Shown in pieces: positions 8,075-18,129 of a stretch of 64,000 nt of DNA (its first letter is position 1; each line of letters opens with the position of its first letter). The notes under the pieces are model-generated. The model saw only the letters and a program-made list of their open reading frames with translations. It made no database searches and was not told the DNA's origin. This stretch comes from Pedobacter planticolens (GTDB lineage: Bacteria > Bacteroidota > Bacteroidia > Sphingobacteriales > Sphingobacteriaceae): positions 496,001-560,000 of the forward strand of contig NZ_WNXD01000001.1 of the NCBI RefSeq assembly GCF_014172375.1, written 5' to 3'. The position numbers were made by a program, and so were the translations under genes.

Positions 8075-9793
8075 ATGAACACAGAATTTCTCGGCATTAT
8101 TGCCACTTTCCTGCTCACATTAGTTATTGCCATCCCATTAGGAAAATACTTGGCAAAAGTATTTGCAGGAGAAAAAGTTTGGACAGACTTTTTAAAACCA
8201 CTTGAAACAGGTATTTATAAACTTTCGGGCATTAACCCAAAAGAACAAATGAATTGGAAACAACATTTAAAAGTGTTGTTACTTATAAACACCGTATGGA
8301 TAGTTTATGGTTTTTTCGTTCTACTTTATCAAGATAAGTTACCCTTTAACCCAGATGGAAACCCAGGTATGACACCTGATTTGGCTTTTAATACCATCAT
8401 CAGCTTTGTAGCTAACTGTAATTTACAACATTACTCTGGCGAAACCGGCGTAAGCTACTTAACACAACAATACGTTTTAATGTTCTTACAATTTGTAAGC
8501 GCTGCAACAGGTATTGCCGCTGCAGTAGTATTATTTAAAGCCTTTAGAGATAAAACAACAACCAATTTGGGCAATTTCTGGGAGGTATTTGTAAAATCAA
8601 TTACCCGTTTATTATTGCCGCTTTCTATTGTAATGGCATTAATTCTAACATTTAATGGTACACCAGCAAGTTACGAAGGTAAAGATCACTTTATTTCTAT
8701 GCAGGGCGATACTGTTCACGTATCTCGTGGACCAGCAGCGCAATTAATAGCTATAAAACATTTAGGTACTAATGGAGGAGGATATTTTGGAGCCAATTCA
8801 GCACACCCATTCGAAAACCCAAGCTACTTTACCAACATGGTAGAAATGATAGCTCAAACGATTATTCCAATAGCAATGGTTATCTGTTTCGGTTATTTTA
8901 TTCGCAGAAGAAAATTAGGATGGACAATTTTTGGTGTAATGACAATCGGAGTGCTTTTGTTAATGATACCAACCTTAACATCAGAATTAGGAGGAAACTC
9001 TGCCATAGCTAAGATGGGTATTTCGCAAGCTACTGGCGCAATGGAAGGCAAAGAAGTACGATTTGGGCCAACTGCAACAGCCTATTGGAGCACTTTAACT
9101 ACCGTAATTTCTACAGGTTCTGTAAACGGAATGCATGATAGCACCATGCCATTAACAGGCGCATGGCAGTTACTAGCCATGATGATTAATGGATTTTATG
9201 GCGGTTGCGGTGTAGGTATTTTAAACTACTTTATTTATCTCATTATTGCAGTTTTCATATCGGGTTTAATGGTGGGCAGAACACCCGAATTTTTAGGGCA
9301 CAAAGTAGAAGCTCGTGAAATTAAAATTGCAGCTCTTATTACCTTATTAAGTCCGTTTTTAATATTAGTAGGTACTGCTTTGTCAGCTCATTTATTTACA
9401 CATTATGGCAATGCCGCTTGGGCAGTTCAACCTAAAACCTGGTTAAATAATCCAAATTTTCATGGTTTTTCCGAAATGTTATACGAAATGACTTCATCAA
9501 ATGCGAACAATGGTTCGGGCTTTGAAGGTTTAGGCGATAACAATAGTTTCTGGAATATATCAACAGGAATTGTGATTTTTCTAGGCAGATTTTTACCAAT
9601 TATTGGTCCAGTGGCAATTGCAGGTTTATTAGCTCAAAAGAAATACATTCCAGAATCAGCGGGTACTTTAAAAGTAGATACAAAAACTTTTGCCTTGATG
9701 ACTTTTGCAGTTATTATCGTATTAAATGCTCTTTCTTATTTCCCTGCTTTGGCTTTAGGCCCACTAGCAGAATATTTTACGATGCTTAAATAG
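8075..9793 (+). CDS. kdpA: K+-transporting ATPase subunit A
   Basis: 572 residues, a polytopic membrane protein that forms the K+ channel-like path of the KdpFABC pump. All four selectivity-filter-like loops are visible: CNLQHYSGE, GTNGGGYFGANSAHPFENP, GSVNGMHDS and SNANNGSGFEG. Length is typical (557-575). It is the first large gene of the pump operon. The 123 bases to kdpB are longer than usual for this operon and hold a repeat element. Confidence 0.98.
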   Translation: MNTEFLGIIATFLLTLVIAIPLGKYLAKVFAGEKVWTDFLKPLETGIYKLSGINPKEQMNWKQHLKVLLLINTVWIVYGFFVLLYQDKLPFNPDGNPGMTPDLAFNTIISFVANCNLQHYSGETGVSYLTQQYVLMFLQFVSAATGIAAAVVLFKAFRDKTTTNLGNFWEVFVKSITRLLLPLSIVMALILTFNGTPASYEGKDHFISMQGDTVHVSRGPAAQLIAIKHLGTNGGGYFGANSAHPFENPSYFTNMVEMIAQTIIPIAMVICFGYFIRRRKLGWTIFGVMTIGVLLLMIPTLTSELGGNSAIAKMGISQATGAMEGKEVRFGPTATAYWSTLTTVISTGSVNGMHDSTMPLTGAWQLLAMMINGFYGGCGVGILNYFIYLIIAVFISGLMVGRTPEFLGHKVEAREIKIAALITLLSPFLILVGTALSAHLFTHYGNAAWAVQPKTWLNNPNFHGFSEMLYEMTSSNANNGSGFEGLGDNNSFWNISTGIVIFLGRFLPIIGPVAIAGLLAQKKYIPESAGTLKVDTKTFALMTFAVIIVLNALSYFPALALGPLAEYFTMLK

Positions 9794-9797
9794 AACT

Positions 9798-9854
9798 TGT
9801 CATTCCGAGGAACGAGGAATCTCAATTAGATCCTTCGCTACGCTCTGGATGACA
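9798..9854. repeat. Palindromic intergenic element between kdpA and kdpB
   Basis: TGTCATTCCGAGG...GAGGAATCT followed by AGATCCTTCG...CTGGATGACA forms an imperfect inverted repeat built from the same words as the other REP-like elements in the window. Immediately after it, 'AATCTGTGAAATCA' is present twice (about 9870-9903). An element inside an operon could affect the kdpA:kdpB ratio. Confidence 0.7.
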
Positions 9855-9916
9855 AAACCTAAAAAAATAAATCTGTGAAATCATTTTAATCTGTGAAATC
9901 ACATAATTGAAAAAAA

Positions 9917-11947
9917 ATGAAATCAAATAATAAATTATTCGAGCCCGCATTAGTGCAAACAGCGCTCAAACAATCTTTCGTAAAACTCGATCCGAGAGTA
10001 ATGGTACGTAACCCAGTTATGTTTACCGTAGAAATTGGAACTTTAGTAATGGCTTATGTTACTGTATATTCTTTCAGCCATACCGGACAAGGAAACCCAT
10101 TGTATAATTTCTTCATCTTTTTAGTGCTATTACTTACTGTTTTGTTTGCAAATTTCGCCGAAGCCATTGCCGAAGCAAGAGGAAAAGCACAAGCAGATAG
10201 TTTACGCAAAACCAGAGAAGAAACTCCTGCAAAAGTAATATTAGCAAACGGAGATTTCGAAATCCGTTCATCAAGTTTGTTAAGAAAAGGAGATGTCTTT
10301 ATTTGCGAAACTGGAGATATCATTCCAACAGATGGAGAAATTATTGAAGGAATAGCAACCATAGATGAATCTGCAATTACAGGCGAATCTGCTCCAGTAA
10401 TAAGAGAGTCTGGAGGTGATAAATCATCGGTTACTGGTGGTACAAAAGTATTGTCAGATGAAATTAAGGTGATGGTAAGCACTGAACCTGGCGAAAGTTT
10501 TTTAGATAAAATGATTGCTTTAGTAGAAGGTGCATCACGTCAAAAAACACCTAACGAAATTGCTTTAACTATTCTATTGGCAAGTTTTACGTTGGTTTTC
10601 ATCATTGTATGCGTAACCTTAAAACCATTTGCAGATTACGCAAACACACCAATCACAATTGCATCATTAATCTCGCTTTTCGTGTGTTTAATTCCAACCA
10701 CAATTGGCGGTTTATTATCTGCCATCGGCATTGCCGGAATGGATAGAGCTTTAAGAGCAAACGTAATTACCAAATCTGGTAAAGCCGTAGAAACTGCTGG
10801 CGATATTGATGTTTTGCTATTAGATAAAACCGGAACCATCACCATTGGCAACCGTAAAGCAACCAATTTTTACCCAACTGCAGGTGCTAATATTAAACAA
10901 TTTACAGATGCTTGCGTACTAAGTTCATTGGCCGATGAAACTCCAGAAGGAAAATCGATTATTGAGCTAGCCAAAGGCGATAACAATGCAGTTTTAGAAA
11001 CCGCACCTGCGGGATCGGAATTTATCAAATTTACAGCCGAAACTCGCTCAAGTGGTTTGGATACGTTGGATGGAAGAAGAATTAGGAAAGGCGCTTTCGA
11101 TTCTATTCGTAACATCGTTCAAAAAGCTGGGAATATTTTTCCATCAGATATTGAAGAGAGAGTTAAAATTATTGCTTCAAACGGCGGAACTCCTTTAGTA
11201 GTTTCTGAAAATGAAAAAGCCTTAGGTGTAATCGAATTACAGGATATTATTAAACCAGGCATTAGCGAACGTTTTGAGCGCCTACGTAAAATGGGTGTAA
11301 AAACAGTAATGGTTACTGGTGATAATCCTTTAACTGCTAAATATATTGCTGAAAAAGCTGGAGTAGATGATTTTATCGCGGAAGCAAAACCCGAAGATAA
11401 AATGAATTACATTAAAGATGAACAAGCTTTAGGTAAACTGGTTGCCATGATGGGCGACGGAACAAACGATGCACCCGCTTTAGCACAAGCCGATGTTGGA
11501 GTAGCAATGAATAGCGGAACACAAGCTGCAAAAGAAGCGGGTAACATGGTCGATTTAGATAACGACCCTACCAAACTAATTGAAATTGTAGAGATTGGAA
11601 AACAACTCTTAATTACTCGTGGTACGTTAACTACTTTCTCTATTGCTAATGATGTGGCTAAGTATTTCGCTATCGTTCCAGCATTATTTATTGCCTCAAT
11701 TCCTGCATTGCAGAGCTTAAATATTATGGGTTTGCATAGTCCAGAAAGCGCAATTATGTCGGCCGTAATTTTCAATGCTATTATCATTCCTATTTTAATT
11801 CCATTAGCGCTTAAAGGTGTGGCTTACAAACCTATTGGCGCAACAGCTTTATTACGCAGAAACCTATTTATTTATGGAATTGGTGGCGTTGTAGCTCCAT
11901 TTATAGGAATTAAACTGATTGATTTAGTAGTTGGTTTAATGGTTTAA
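9917..11947 (+). CDS. kdpB: K+-transporting ATPase subunit B (P-type ATPase)
   Basis: 676 residues. It is the ATP-hydrolysing subunit of KdpFABC. Visible P-type motifs: TGES (actuator domain, ITGESAPV), phosphorylation motif DKTGT (Asp near residue 303), VTGDN and the hinge [18 protein letters not shown] helices surround these (about 35-80, 215-275 and 575-676). Length is normal. It is followed by kdpC 42 bases downstream. The serine of the regulatory TGES loop is intact, so inhibitory phosphorylation as described in E. coli is possible. Confidence 0.98.
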   Translation: MKSNNKLFEPALVQTALKQSFVKLDPRVMVRNPVMFTVEIGTLVMAYVTVYSFSHTGQGNPLYNFFIFLVLLLTVLFANFAEAIAEARGKAQADSLRKTREETPAKVILANGDFEIRSSSLLRKGDVFICETGDIIPTDGEIIEGIATIDESAITGESAPVIRESGGDKSSVTGGTKVLSDEIKVMVSTEPGESFLDKMIALVEGASRQKTPNEIALTILLASFTLVFIIVCVTLKPFADYANTPITIASLISLFVCLIPTTIGGLLSAIGIAGMDRALRANVITKSGKAVETAGDIDVLLLDKTGTITIGNRKATNFYPTAGANIKQFTDACVLSSLADETPEGKSIIELAKGDNNAVLETAPAGSEFIKFTAETRSSGLDTLDGRRIRKGAFDSIRNIVQKAGNIFPSDIEERVKIIASNGGTPLVVSENEKALGVIELQDIIKPGISERFERLRKMGVKTVMVTGDNPLTAKYIAEKAGVDDFIAEAKPEDKMNYIKDEQALGKLVAMMGDGTNDAPALAQADVGVAMNSGTQAAKEAGNMVDLDNDPTKLIEIVEIGKQLLITRGTLTTFSIANDVAKYFAIVPALFIASIPALQSLNIMGLHSPESAIMSAVIFNAIIIPILIPLALKGVAYKPIGATALLRRNLFIYGIGGVVAPFIGIKLIDLVVGLMV

Positions 11948-11989
11948 AATTTAAAAACATGTCACAGGATGACAACAAATAAAAATAAA

Positions 11990-12562
11990 ATGAAAAAATA
12001 CATCATACAATCAATCCGCTTAACACTAGTTTTAATTGTGTTATTATGTGTCTTATATCCAATAAGCATAGCCTTGGCTGGTAGGTTTAGCAAAGGCAAC
12101 GGTGGCGGCGAAAAAATCACCAAAAACGGAAAAGTTATCGGCTATGCCTTATTAGGACAATCGTTTACCAAACCAGAGTATTTCTGGGGACGTCCATCGG
12201 CAGTTGGTTATAATGCAGCAGGTTCTGCAGGTTCAAATAAAGGTCCATCAAATCCAGATTACTTAAAAGAAGTTTCTAATAGAATTGATACGTTGTTGAA
12301 ATACAACCCAACTATCAAAAAAGCAGATATTCCTGCTGATATGGTTACTGCATCTGGCAGCGGTTTAGATCCAAATATCTCAGAGCAAGGCGCAATAATT
12401 CAAATCAAAAGAATTGCCGCTTACCGTAAAATAGATGAAAGAAAAGTTACAGAATTAGTAGTTGAAAATACAAGTAAACCATTTTTAGGTTTGTTTGGAC
12501 CAAGTGCTGTAAACGTATTGAAATTGAATTTAGCATTAGACGAAATAATAAGTAAGAAATAG
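11990..12562 (+). CDS. kdpC: K+-transporting ATPase subunit C
   Basis: 190 residues from the ATG at 11990 (MKKYIIQSIRLT). An in-frame ATG at 11969 would add seven residues and is possible. One N-terminal TM segment (about 11-28) is followed by a periplasmic domain with conserved GYALLGQSF, YFWGRPSA, ASGSGLDPNIS and VNVLKLNLALD. The protein stabilises the KdpAB complex and helps couple ATP hydrolysis to transport. It closes the pump genes. A 28-bp-arm inverted repeat directly follows the stop. Confidence 0.96.
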   Translation: MKKYIIQSIRLTLVLIVLLCVLYPISIALAGRFSKGNGGGEKITKNGKVIGYALLGQSFTKPEYFWGRPSAVGYNAAGSAGSNKGPSNPDYLKEVSNRIDTLLKYNPTIKKADIPADMVTASGSGLDPNISEQGAIIQIKRIAAYRKIDERKVTELVVENTSKPFLGLFGPSAVNVLKLNLALDEIISKK

Positions 12563-12570
12563 AATACTGT

Positions 12571-12645
12571 CGTCATTGCGAGGTACGAAGCAATCTTACA
12601 ACGGTTGTTAAATGCTTTAAGATTGCTTCGTACCTCGCAATGACG
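12571..12645. repeat. Inverted pair of REP-like elements (28-bp perfect arms)
   Basis: Arms 12571-12598 and 12618-12645 are exact reverse complements (CGTCATTGCGAGG...GCAATCTTA) around a 19-base loop. In RNA this would be a very stable hairpin between kdpC and the porin gene. It may end or attenuate the kdpFABC transcript, or protect its 3' end. Confidence 0.85.
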
Positions 12646-12663
12646 AATTAAGAGATATAATCC

Positions 12664-13734
12664 ATGAAAAAACTAATAATAGCTGCTGTTGCTTTATTTA
12701 CAGCATTAAATATACAAGCTCAAGAAGGATCAAAAATTAAAATAACAGGTTATTTAGAAACGTATTATAGTTACGATTTTAATGAGCCTGCAAATAACAC
12801 TCGACCAAGTTTTGTGTATTCACATAACAGACATAACGAAGTGAATTTAAACTTAGGTTTTATAAAAGCAAATTATGATAACGATAAAGTAAGAGCAAAT
12901 ATCGCCTTAATGGCAGGTACCTACCCAAATGCAAACTTAGCCGCAGAACCAGGCGTTTTGAAAAATATATTCGAAGCAAATGCAGGTGTTAAATTAAGTG
13001 AAAAAGAAAATTTATGGTTAGATGCAGGTATTTTCTCATCACATATTGGCTTTGAAAGTGCTATTTCAAAAGATTGCTGGGTATTAACCAGAGGCATCGC
13101 ATCAGAAAATACACCTTACTATGAATCTGGTGCAAAACTAACTTATGGCACAGCCGATAATAAATTTACCGCAACTGTATTATACTTAAACGGTTGGCAA
13201 CGCATTAATCGCCTAGATGGTAACAGCAAACCAGCTGGCGGAGTGCAGTTAACCTATAAACCAAGTAGTAAAATCACATTAAACTACAGCAACTATATAG
13301 GTAAAGAAGGAGTAAATGCAGTAGCAGTTACCCGTATTTATCATAATTTTTATGCCATTGCACAGCTAACAGATAATTTTGGTGTAACAGCAGGGTTCGA
13401 TTATGCCACACAACAAAAAGTAAAAGGTCAATCGGCAAAAAGCGAAATATTATCACCAGTTTTAATCGCACAATATAAATTCGATCCTAAATGGGCGATA
13501 GCTGGCAGAGCGGAATATTACGAAGATAAAAACGGAATTTTCATCGCCACTGGCATACCTAATGGATTTAAAACAACTGGATATTCTGTAAATTTAGATT
13601 ATTCGCCAATTAGCAATGCAGTTGTAAGATTAGAAGGGAAAGTGTACGATAGCAAGGATAAAATTTTTGTACGAGATATAAATACCGTTAACAATAATGC
13701 AGCAATTACGGCAAGTATTGCAGTATCATTTTAA
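12664..13734 (+). CDS. Outer-membrane beta-barrel porin (OmpL-like / BBP2)
   Basis: 356 residues with a signal peptide (MKKLIIAAVALFTALNIQAQ, cleavage near 20). The rest is alternating amphipathic beta strands and ends in a C-terminal Phe (IAVSF), as in outer-membrane barrels. The start KITGYLETYYSYDFN and later HNEVNLNLGFIKANY and GLIF/HIGFES-like strands match the OmpL-like putative beta-barrel porin-2 family. It lies between kdpC and kdpD, and such porins accompany kdp in related genomes. I infer that it lets K+ or other small solutes cross the outer membrane when kdp is induced. Confidence 0.85.
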   Translation: MKKLIIAAVALFTALNIQAQEGSKIKITGYLETYYSYDFNEPANNTRPSFVYSHNRHNEVNLNLGFIKANYDNDKVRANIALMAGTYPNANLAAEPGVLKNIFEANAGVKLSEKENLWLDAGIFSSHIGFESAISKDCWVLTRGIASENTPYYESGAKLTYGTADNKFTATVLYLNGWQRINRLDGNSKPAGGVQLTYKPSSKITLNYSNYIGKEGVNAVAVTRIYHNFYAIAQLTDNFGVTAGFDYATQQKVKGQSAKSEILSPVLIAQYKFDPKWAIAGRAEYYEDKNGIFIATGIPNGFKTTGYSVNLDYSPISNAVVRLEGKVYDSKDKIFVRDINTVNNNAAITASIAVSF

Positions 13735-13836
13735 AGATAGTAGTCCGAAAGATTAAACAGATTATAAAGTATGAAGAATCTAACTCAGCGTTCTCTGCGT
13801 AAACTCAGCGCTCTCTGTGGTTAAAATAAAGAAATT

Positions 13837-14949
13837 ATGCAAGATGTTCGTGACTTTCTAGATTTAGTGAAGAAAAACCGCAGAGGTAAACTAAAAATTT
13901 ACATCGGTATGAGTGCGGGCGTTGGCAAAACCTTTCGCATGTTACAAGAAGCCCATGCTTTATTGCGCAATGGAGTTGATGTTCGCATTGGGTATATCGA
14001 AACACACAACCGTAAAGAAACACACGAACTTTTAGAAGGCTTACCGATCATCCCCAGAAAAAAGATTTTTTACAGAGCCAAAGAGTTAGAAGAAATGGAT
14101 GTGCAGGGAATTTTAAATGCACACCCAGAAATTGTAATAGTAGATGAATTAGCACATACCAATGCCGAAGGAAGTAAAAATGCAAAGCGATGGCAAGATG
14201 TTTATGATATTTTAGAAGCAGGAATTAGCGTAATATCGGCAGTTAATATTCAGCATTTAGAAAGTATAAACGAAGAAATTGAGCACATTACAGGTATCCC
14301 AGTTACGGAAAGAATTCCTGATAAGATTTTAGAAATAGCAGACGAAATTGTAAATATTGATTTAACGGCAGATGAATTATTAAACCGGTTAAAAGAAGGA
14401 AAAATATACCAAGCCAATAAAATAGAGCAAGCGTTAAACAACTTTTTTAAAGCAGAAAAAATACTGCAGTTAAGAGAATTAGCACTAAAAGAAGTAGCCC
14501 ATCAGGTAGAACGAAAAGTAAATATTGAAGTTCCTAAACAGATTAAACTAAGGCAAGAACGTTTTTTAGCTTGTATTTCTTCCAATCAGGAAACTGCAAA
14601 AGTAGTGATTAGAAAAACAGCTCGACTGGCATCTTACTACCATTCGCCATGGTTGGTTTTGTATGTGCAAAGCACTAAAGAAAATGCCGATAGAATTAAG
14701 TTAGATAAACAACGATATTTGCTCAATAATTTAAAATTAGCAACAGAATTGGGAGCAGAAGTAATTAGAATTAAAAGTGATGAGATTACAAAAACCATTA
14801 TTAAACTGGCAGATGAAAAAGAAATTACGACCATTTGTATTGGTAAACCACATTTTAATCTATTTCAATTGATATTAAGTACAAGTGTATTTAACGAATT
14901 ATTAAAAGCAATGGCAAAAAAAGATACTGATTTAGTTATTTTATCTTAA
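13837..14949 (+). CDS. kdpD: KdpD-type N-terminal sensor with USP domain, no kinase
   Basis: 370 residues. Residues about 15-225 are the KdpD N-terminal domain, with IYIGMSAGVGKTFRMLQ (Walker A-like), VDELAHTN (Walker B-like) and AVNIQHLESINEEIE. A universal-stress-protein-like domain fills about 240-370. The four TM helices and the histidine kinase half of classical KdpD (about 890 residues) are absent. It should be a soluble cytoplasmic sensor of K+ status or of second messengers. A separate membrane kinase gene follows 10 bases later and probably provides the missing part. Confidence 0.92.
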   Translation: MQDVRDFLDLVKKNRRGKLKIYIGMSAGVGKTFRMLQEAHALLRNGVDVRIGYIETHNRKETHELLEGLPIIPRKKIFYRAKELEEMDVQGILNAHPEIVIVDELAHTNAEGSKNAKRWQDVYDILEAGISVISAVNIQHLESINEEIEHITGIPVTERIPDKILEIADEIVNIDLTADELLNRLKEGKIYQANKIEQALNNFFKAEKILQLRELALKEVAHQVERKVNIEVPKQIKLRQERFLACISSNQETAKVVIRKTARLASYYHSPWLVLYVQSTKENADRIKLDKQRYLLNNLKLATELGAEVIRIKSDEITKTIIKLADEKEITTICIGKPHFNLFQLILSTSVFNELLKAMAKKDTDLVILS

Positions 14950-14959
14950 TTATAAAATC

Positions 14960-16711
14960 ATGAAAATTAAAACTAAACTCCGCTTAGGCTTCGGCTTTTT
15001 ATTTTTGATAATAATAAGCTTTGGAGGCATTTCATTATATCAAATAAACGAAATCTCAGTACATGCTAAAGTTATCCTAAAAGATAATTATCAATCGTTA
15101 ATTTACGTAAATCAAATGCGTACTGCGCTCGATAATCAGAACGGAAACATCAATCAAAATAACCGTAAAGAACTTGATAATGCGATAACACAAGAAGAAA
15201 AGAATGTTACCGAAACGGGAGAAAAAGAAGCTGTCATCGCATTGCGAAAAGCTTTTGAAACTATAACAAACACTAGTGTTATAGCAATTGAAAAAGAGCA
15301 AGCTATGGTTCAAGTCCGTTTACAGCTGCGAAACATTGATGAATTAAACATGGCGGCAATTGTGAAAAAAAATAACAATGCACAAAAAGCCACCGAAAAA
15401 GCCACACTATATTTAGGCATCACCGCATCAATTACTTTTATCATTTTATTTAGTTTTATCGTAAACTTCCCGGGTTTTATTGCCAACCCACTACGCGAGT
15501 TACTAGAAGGAATAAAAGAAATTAGCCGTAAAAACTACAAACAACGCTTAGAGTTTAAAGGCAATGATGAGTTTAGCGAACTTGCGATAGCCTTTAATAA
15601 AATGGCGGTCGAACTAAAAAACTGGGATAATACCAATGTAGCACAGCTGAAATCAGAAAAGCAACGTATTGAAACTATTATAGAGCAAATGCAAGATGCC
15701 ATTATCGGATTAAATGAAAAACAAGAAATCCTTTTCTTTAATAAAGTTGCTGGGCAATTGCTAAATCTAAATACTACAAACGTTATTGGTAAAAGTGCAG
15801 CAGAATTAGCTCAAAAAAATGAATTATTAAAAAGAGTTTTAGCAGATAAAATAGGAGAGGAACCTTTAAAAATTTATGCAGATGAAAAGGAATCTTATTT
15901 TGTATTGGAGAGTAGAGAAATAACCATCCCAAATTTCGATGAACCCAATGAAAATGCTTTAATCGCAGTTGGCAAATCAGCAGGTAAAGTTTACATACTT
16001 AAAAACATCACTAAGTTTAAAGAACTAGATGAAGCCAAAACCAATTTCATCGCTACAGTTTCTCACGAATTAAAAACTCCACTATCATCAATAAAAATGA
16101 GTTTAAAGTTGCTAAACGATAATCGTGTAGGCACAATGAACGAAGAACAAACCGAATTGGTTAATCACATTAAGGAAGACAGCGAACGATTACTAAAAAT
16201 CACTAGTGAATTGCTCGATTTAGCTCAAGTAGAAACTGGAAACCTACAATTAAACTTTGTGCGCACAAACCCAAGCGAAATTGTAAACTTCGCATTAGAT
16301 GCAGTACGTTTTCAAGCACAACAAAAAGAAATAGAGTTAGAATTGATAAGTAAAAACACCTTGCCAACTGTAAATGCTGATGTTCAAAAAACGGCTTGGG
16401 TATTGGTTAACTTTTTGTCAAATGCATTAAGATACAGCTCAGCAAAATCAAAAGTTATAGTTCAGGTAATAGAACAAGGGCAATTCATAGAGTTTTCGGT
16501 AAAGGATTTTGGCAAAGGAATAGAAGAGCAGTATCAAAAAAAATTGTTCGATCGCTATTACCAAGTCCCAACAGATGGACAAAACAAATCTGGCTCTGGC
16601 TTAGGTTTAGCAATCTCTAAAGATTTTATCGAAGCAGAAAACGGCAAAATCTGGGTAGAAAGCGCAATAGGCGAGGGCAGTAGATTTTGCTTTATATTAC
16701 CCCTAGCTTAA
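14960..16711 (+). CDS. Membrane histidine kinase (HAMP-PAS-HisKA-HATPase), probable KdpD kinase half
   Basis: 583 residues. TM1 is at about 8-27; a short extracytoplasmic helical region (about 28-150) follows; TM2 is near 152-175. HAMP (about 176-230), a PAS-like region (about 230-355), HisKA with ATVSHELKTPLSS (His near 369) and a C-terminal HATPase with NFLSNALRYS, DFGKGI and GSGLGLAI complete it. It has no KdpD sequence of its own but starts 10 bases after the short kdpD and is the last gene of the potassium cluster. I infer that the two proteins together replace full-length KdpD and phosphorylate the sigma54 regulator at 6364. Confidence 0.9.
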   Translation: MKIKTKLRLGFGFLFLIIISFGGISLYQINEISVHAKVILKDNYQSLIYVNQMRTALDNQNGNINQNNRKELDNAITQEEKNVTETGEKEAVIALRKAFETITNTSVIAIEKEQAMVQVRLQLRNIDELNMAAIVKKNNNAQKATEKATLYLGITASITFIILFSFIVNFPGFIANPLRELLEGIKEISRKNYKQRLEFKGNDEFSELAIAFNKMAVELKNWDNTNVAQLKSEKQRIETIIEQMQDAIIGLNEKQEILFFNKVAGQLLNLNTTNVIGKSAAELAQKNELLKRVLADKIGEEPLKIYADEKESYFVLESREITIPNFDEPNENALIAVGKSAGKVYILKNITKFKELDEAKTNFIATVSHELKTPLSSIKMSLKLLNDNRVGTMNEEQTELVNHIKEDSERLLKITSELLDLAQVETGNLQLNFVRTNPSEIVNFALDAVRFQAQQKEIELELISKNTLPTVNADVQKTAWVLVNFLSNALRYSSAKSKVIVQVIEQGQFIEFSVKDFGKGIEEQYQKKLFDRYYQVPTDGQNKSGSGLGLAISKDFIEAENGKIWVESAIGEGSRFCFILPLA

Positions 16712-16718
16712 ACAACTA

Positions 16719-17501
16719 TTAGCTGTCAAGCAAACAGCTAATAGTCATTTTAAAACCCTTATCTAAACTAGTTTCAAGCGTATAAGTCGCATTAATCATT
16801 TGCAGCCTACTCATAATGTTTTGCATGCCAATACCTTTCCGTTCATCTAAAACAGCAACATCAAAGCCTTTTCCATTGTCTTGGTAAACAATTTCAAGAG
16901 TATTCTCTAATTCTTTAAAACAGATCTCAATTTTAGTAGCATTGGCATGTTTTAACGTGTTTGCAATTAACTGCGTAATTACTCTAAACAATGCTAACTC
17001 AGCCTTTTCACTAAGTAATTTTTCTTCAGTTGTTAATTCGTTAGAAATTGCAATTTCAAGTTCGCCAGTTTTATTAATTAATGAAACAAAACCCTCAATA
17101 GAAGTATAAAGCCCAAACATAGCCAAGCCAGGAGGAGAAAGATCGTGAGCAATATTTCTCACATCAACAATCATTTTATCTATCAATTGTTTAGCAGGTA
17201 AAATAACCTCTTGGTCGGCTGGGTTATATTGCCTCATCGCAGCATTCAACATCAATTTTATGGCAGATAAAGTTCCGCCAACCTCATCATGCAAATCTTC
17301 ACCAATTCGTTTTCGTTCTATTTCTTGCGAATCTATCACAGCACTAAGCAATTGTTTTTGTTGCTGTATTTCAGTATCCTGAAACAATTTTCGTTGCTGC
17401 CAAACCATGTTCTGATTGCGGATATACAACACCAAGAAAAAAGTAACCAAAATAAAAATGGCCAACACACTATAAAAAATGAGTAAATAGATGTTATCCA
17501 T
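16719..17501 (-). CDS. Histidine kinase of the HisKA_3 (NarX/LytS-like) type
   Basis: 260 residues from the ATG at 17501 (a GTG one codon upstream is also in frame). One N-terminal TM segment (about 6-28) has almost no periplasmic part, then comes a coiled coil (about 30-55). The dimerisation box ERKRIGEDLHDEVGG (His near 71) and a HATPase with ANTLKHANAT and DNGKGFD (about 175-215) follow. There is no sensory domain, so the signal probably comes through the membrane or from a partner protein. It overlaps the stop of the upstream seven-TM gene by eight bases and ends only seven bases from the convergent kdp-cluster kinase. The divergent NarL regulator at 18635 is the likely partner. Confidence 0.9.
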   Translation of the reverse strand: MDNIYLLIFYSVLAIFILVTFFLVLYIRNQNMVWQQRKLFQDTEIQQQKQLLSAVIDSQEIERKRIGEDLHDEVGGTLSAIKLMLNAAMRQYNPADQEVILPAKQLIDKMIVDVRNIAHDLSPPGLAMFGLYTSIEGFVSLINKTGELEIAISNELTTEEKLLSEKAELALFRVITQLIANTLKHANATKIEICFKELENTLEIVYQDNGKGFDVAVLDERKGIGMQNIMSRLQMINATYTLETSLDKGFKMTISCLLDS

Positions 17502-18123
17502 CACTTTTTAATAAGCTAAAACCCTTTGCCCAAAACAAGTACATCATTAATACCAAAGCACCATGCACACTCCACACCACGGTATTCATCGCTTTATTCA
17601 TGGTTACAAGTGTCATATAATTAGATAAAATGAAGATAATACACGCAACAGGGAAATAAATTAAAATACCCATGTTAAACCAACTCGTATGTTTGTTTAA
17701 CCAGTTTTCGGTAAACCCACTTTTATACAAATACAATAAACAAAAGAAGGTAATTAGAATAGCTTCAAGCGGTCTGGTATATGTATTAAATGTATATATA
17801 CTTTGTAAAAAAGTAAAGTTTAAAATGCACAATACCGGGAAAAGTATCAGTATAAACAACAATACTTTTTTAATCAATGCATCTGTAAATAGCGTTCTAA
17901 AATAGCTCAAAATAAATACCGCCTCTACAATTGTATACAAGTGTAGCAAGGGTAAATTTCTCATTCTATACACAATAAGAACTATTGCAGCCAGATTAAT
18001 TAAACCAGAAGCTATCAAATAATAAAAGAGAAGTTTGGGGCCAGCTTTTGCAGCCTTAAAATTAAGTACCCCAAATAGTATAGGGATTAGTATACTAAGG
18101 GGTACAATATAAGTTAAAAACAT
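17494..18123 (-). CDS. Seven-TM membrane protein of unknown function, coupled to a histidine kinase
   Basis: 209 residues, almost entirely hydrophobic, with about seven predicted TM segments and very short loops; the C-terminal end is KGFSLLKSDG. I do not recognise a family. It is the middle gene of a three-gene leftward operon (small soluble protein, this protein, histidine kinase), six bases from the former and overlapping the latter. Since the kinase lacks a sensor domain, this protein could be the membrane sensor or a signal receptor for it; that is inference from position only. Confidence 0.7.
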   Translation of the reverse strand: MFLTYIVPLSILIPILFGVLNFKAAKAGPKLLFYYLIASGLINLAAIVLIVYRMRNLPLLHLYTIVEAVFILSYFRTLFTDALIKKVLLFILILFPVLCILNFTFLQSIYTFNTYTRPLEAILITFFCLLYLYKSGFTENWLNKHTSWFNMGILIYFPVACIIFILSNYMTLVTMNKAMNTVVWSVHGALVLMMYLFWAKGFSLLKSDG

Positions 18124-18129
18124 AGTCTA

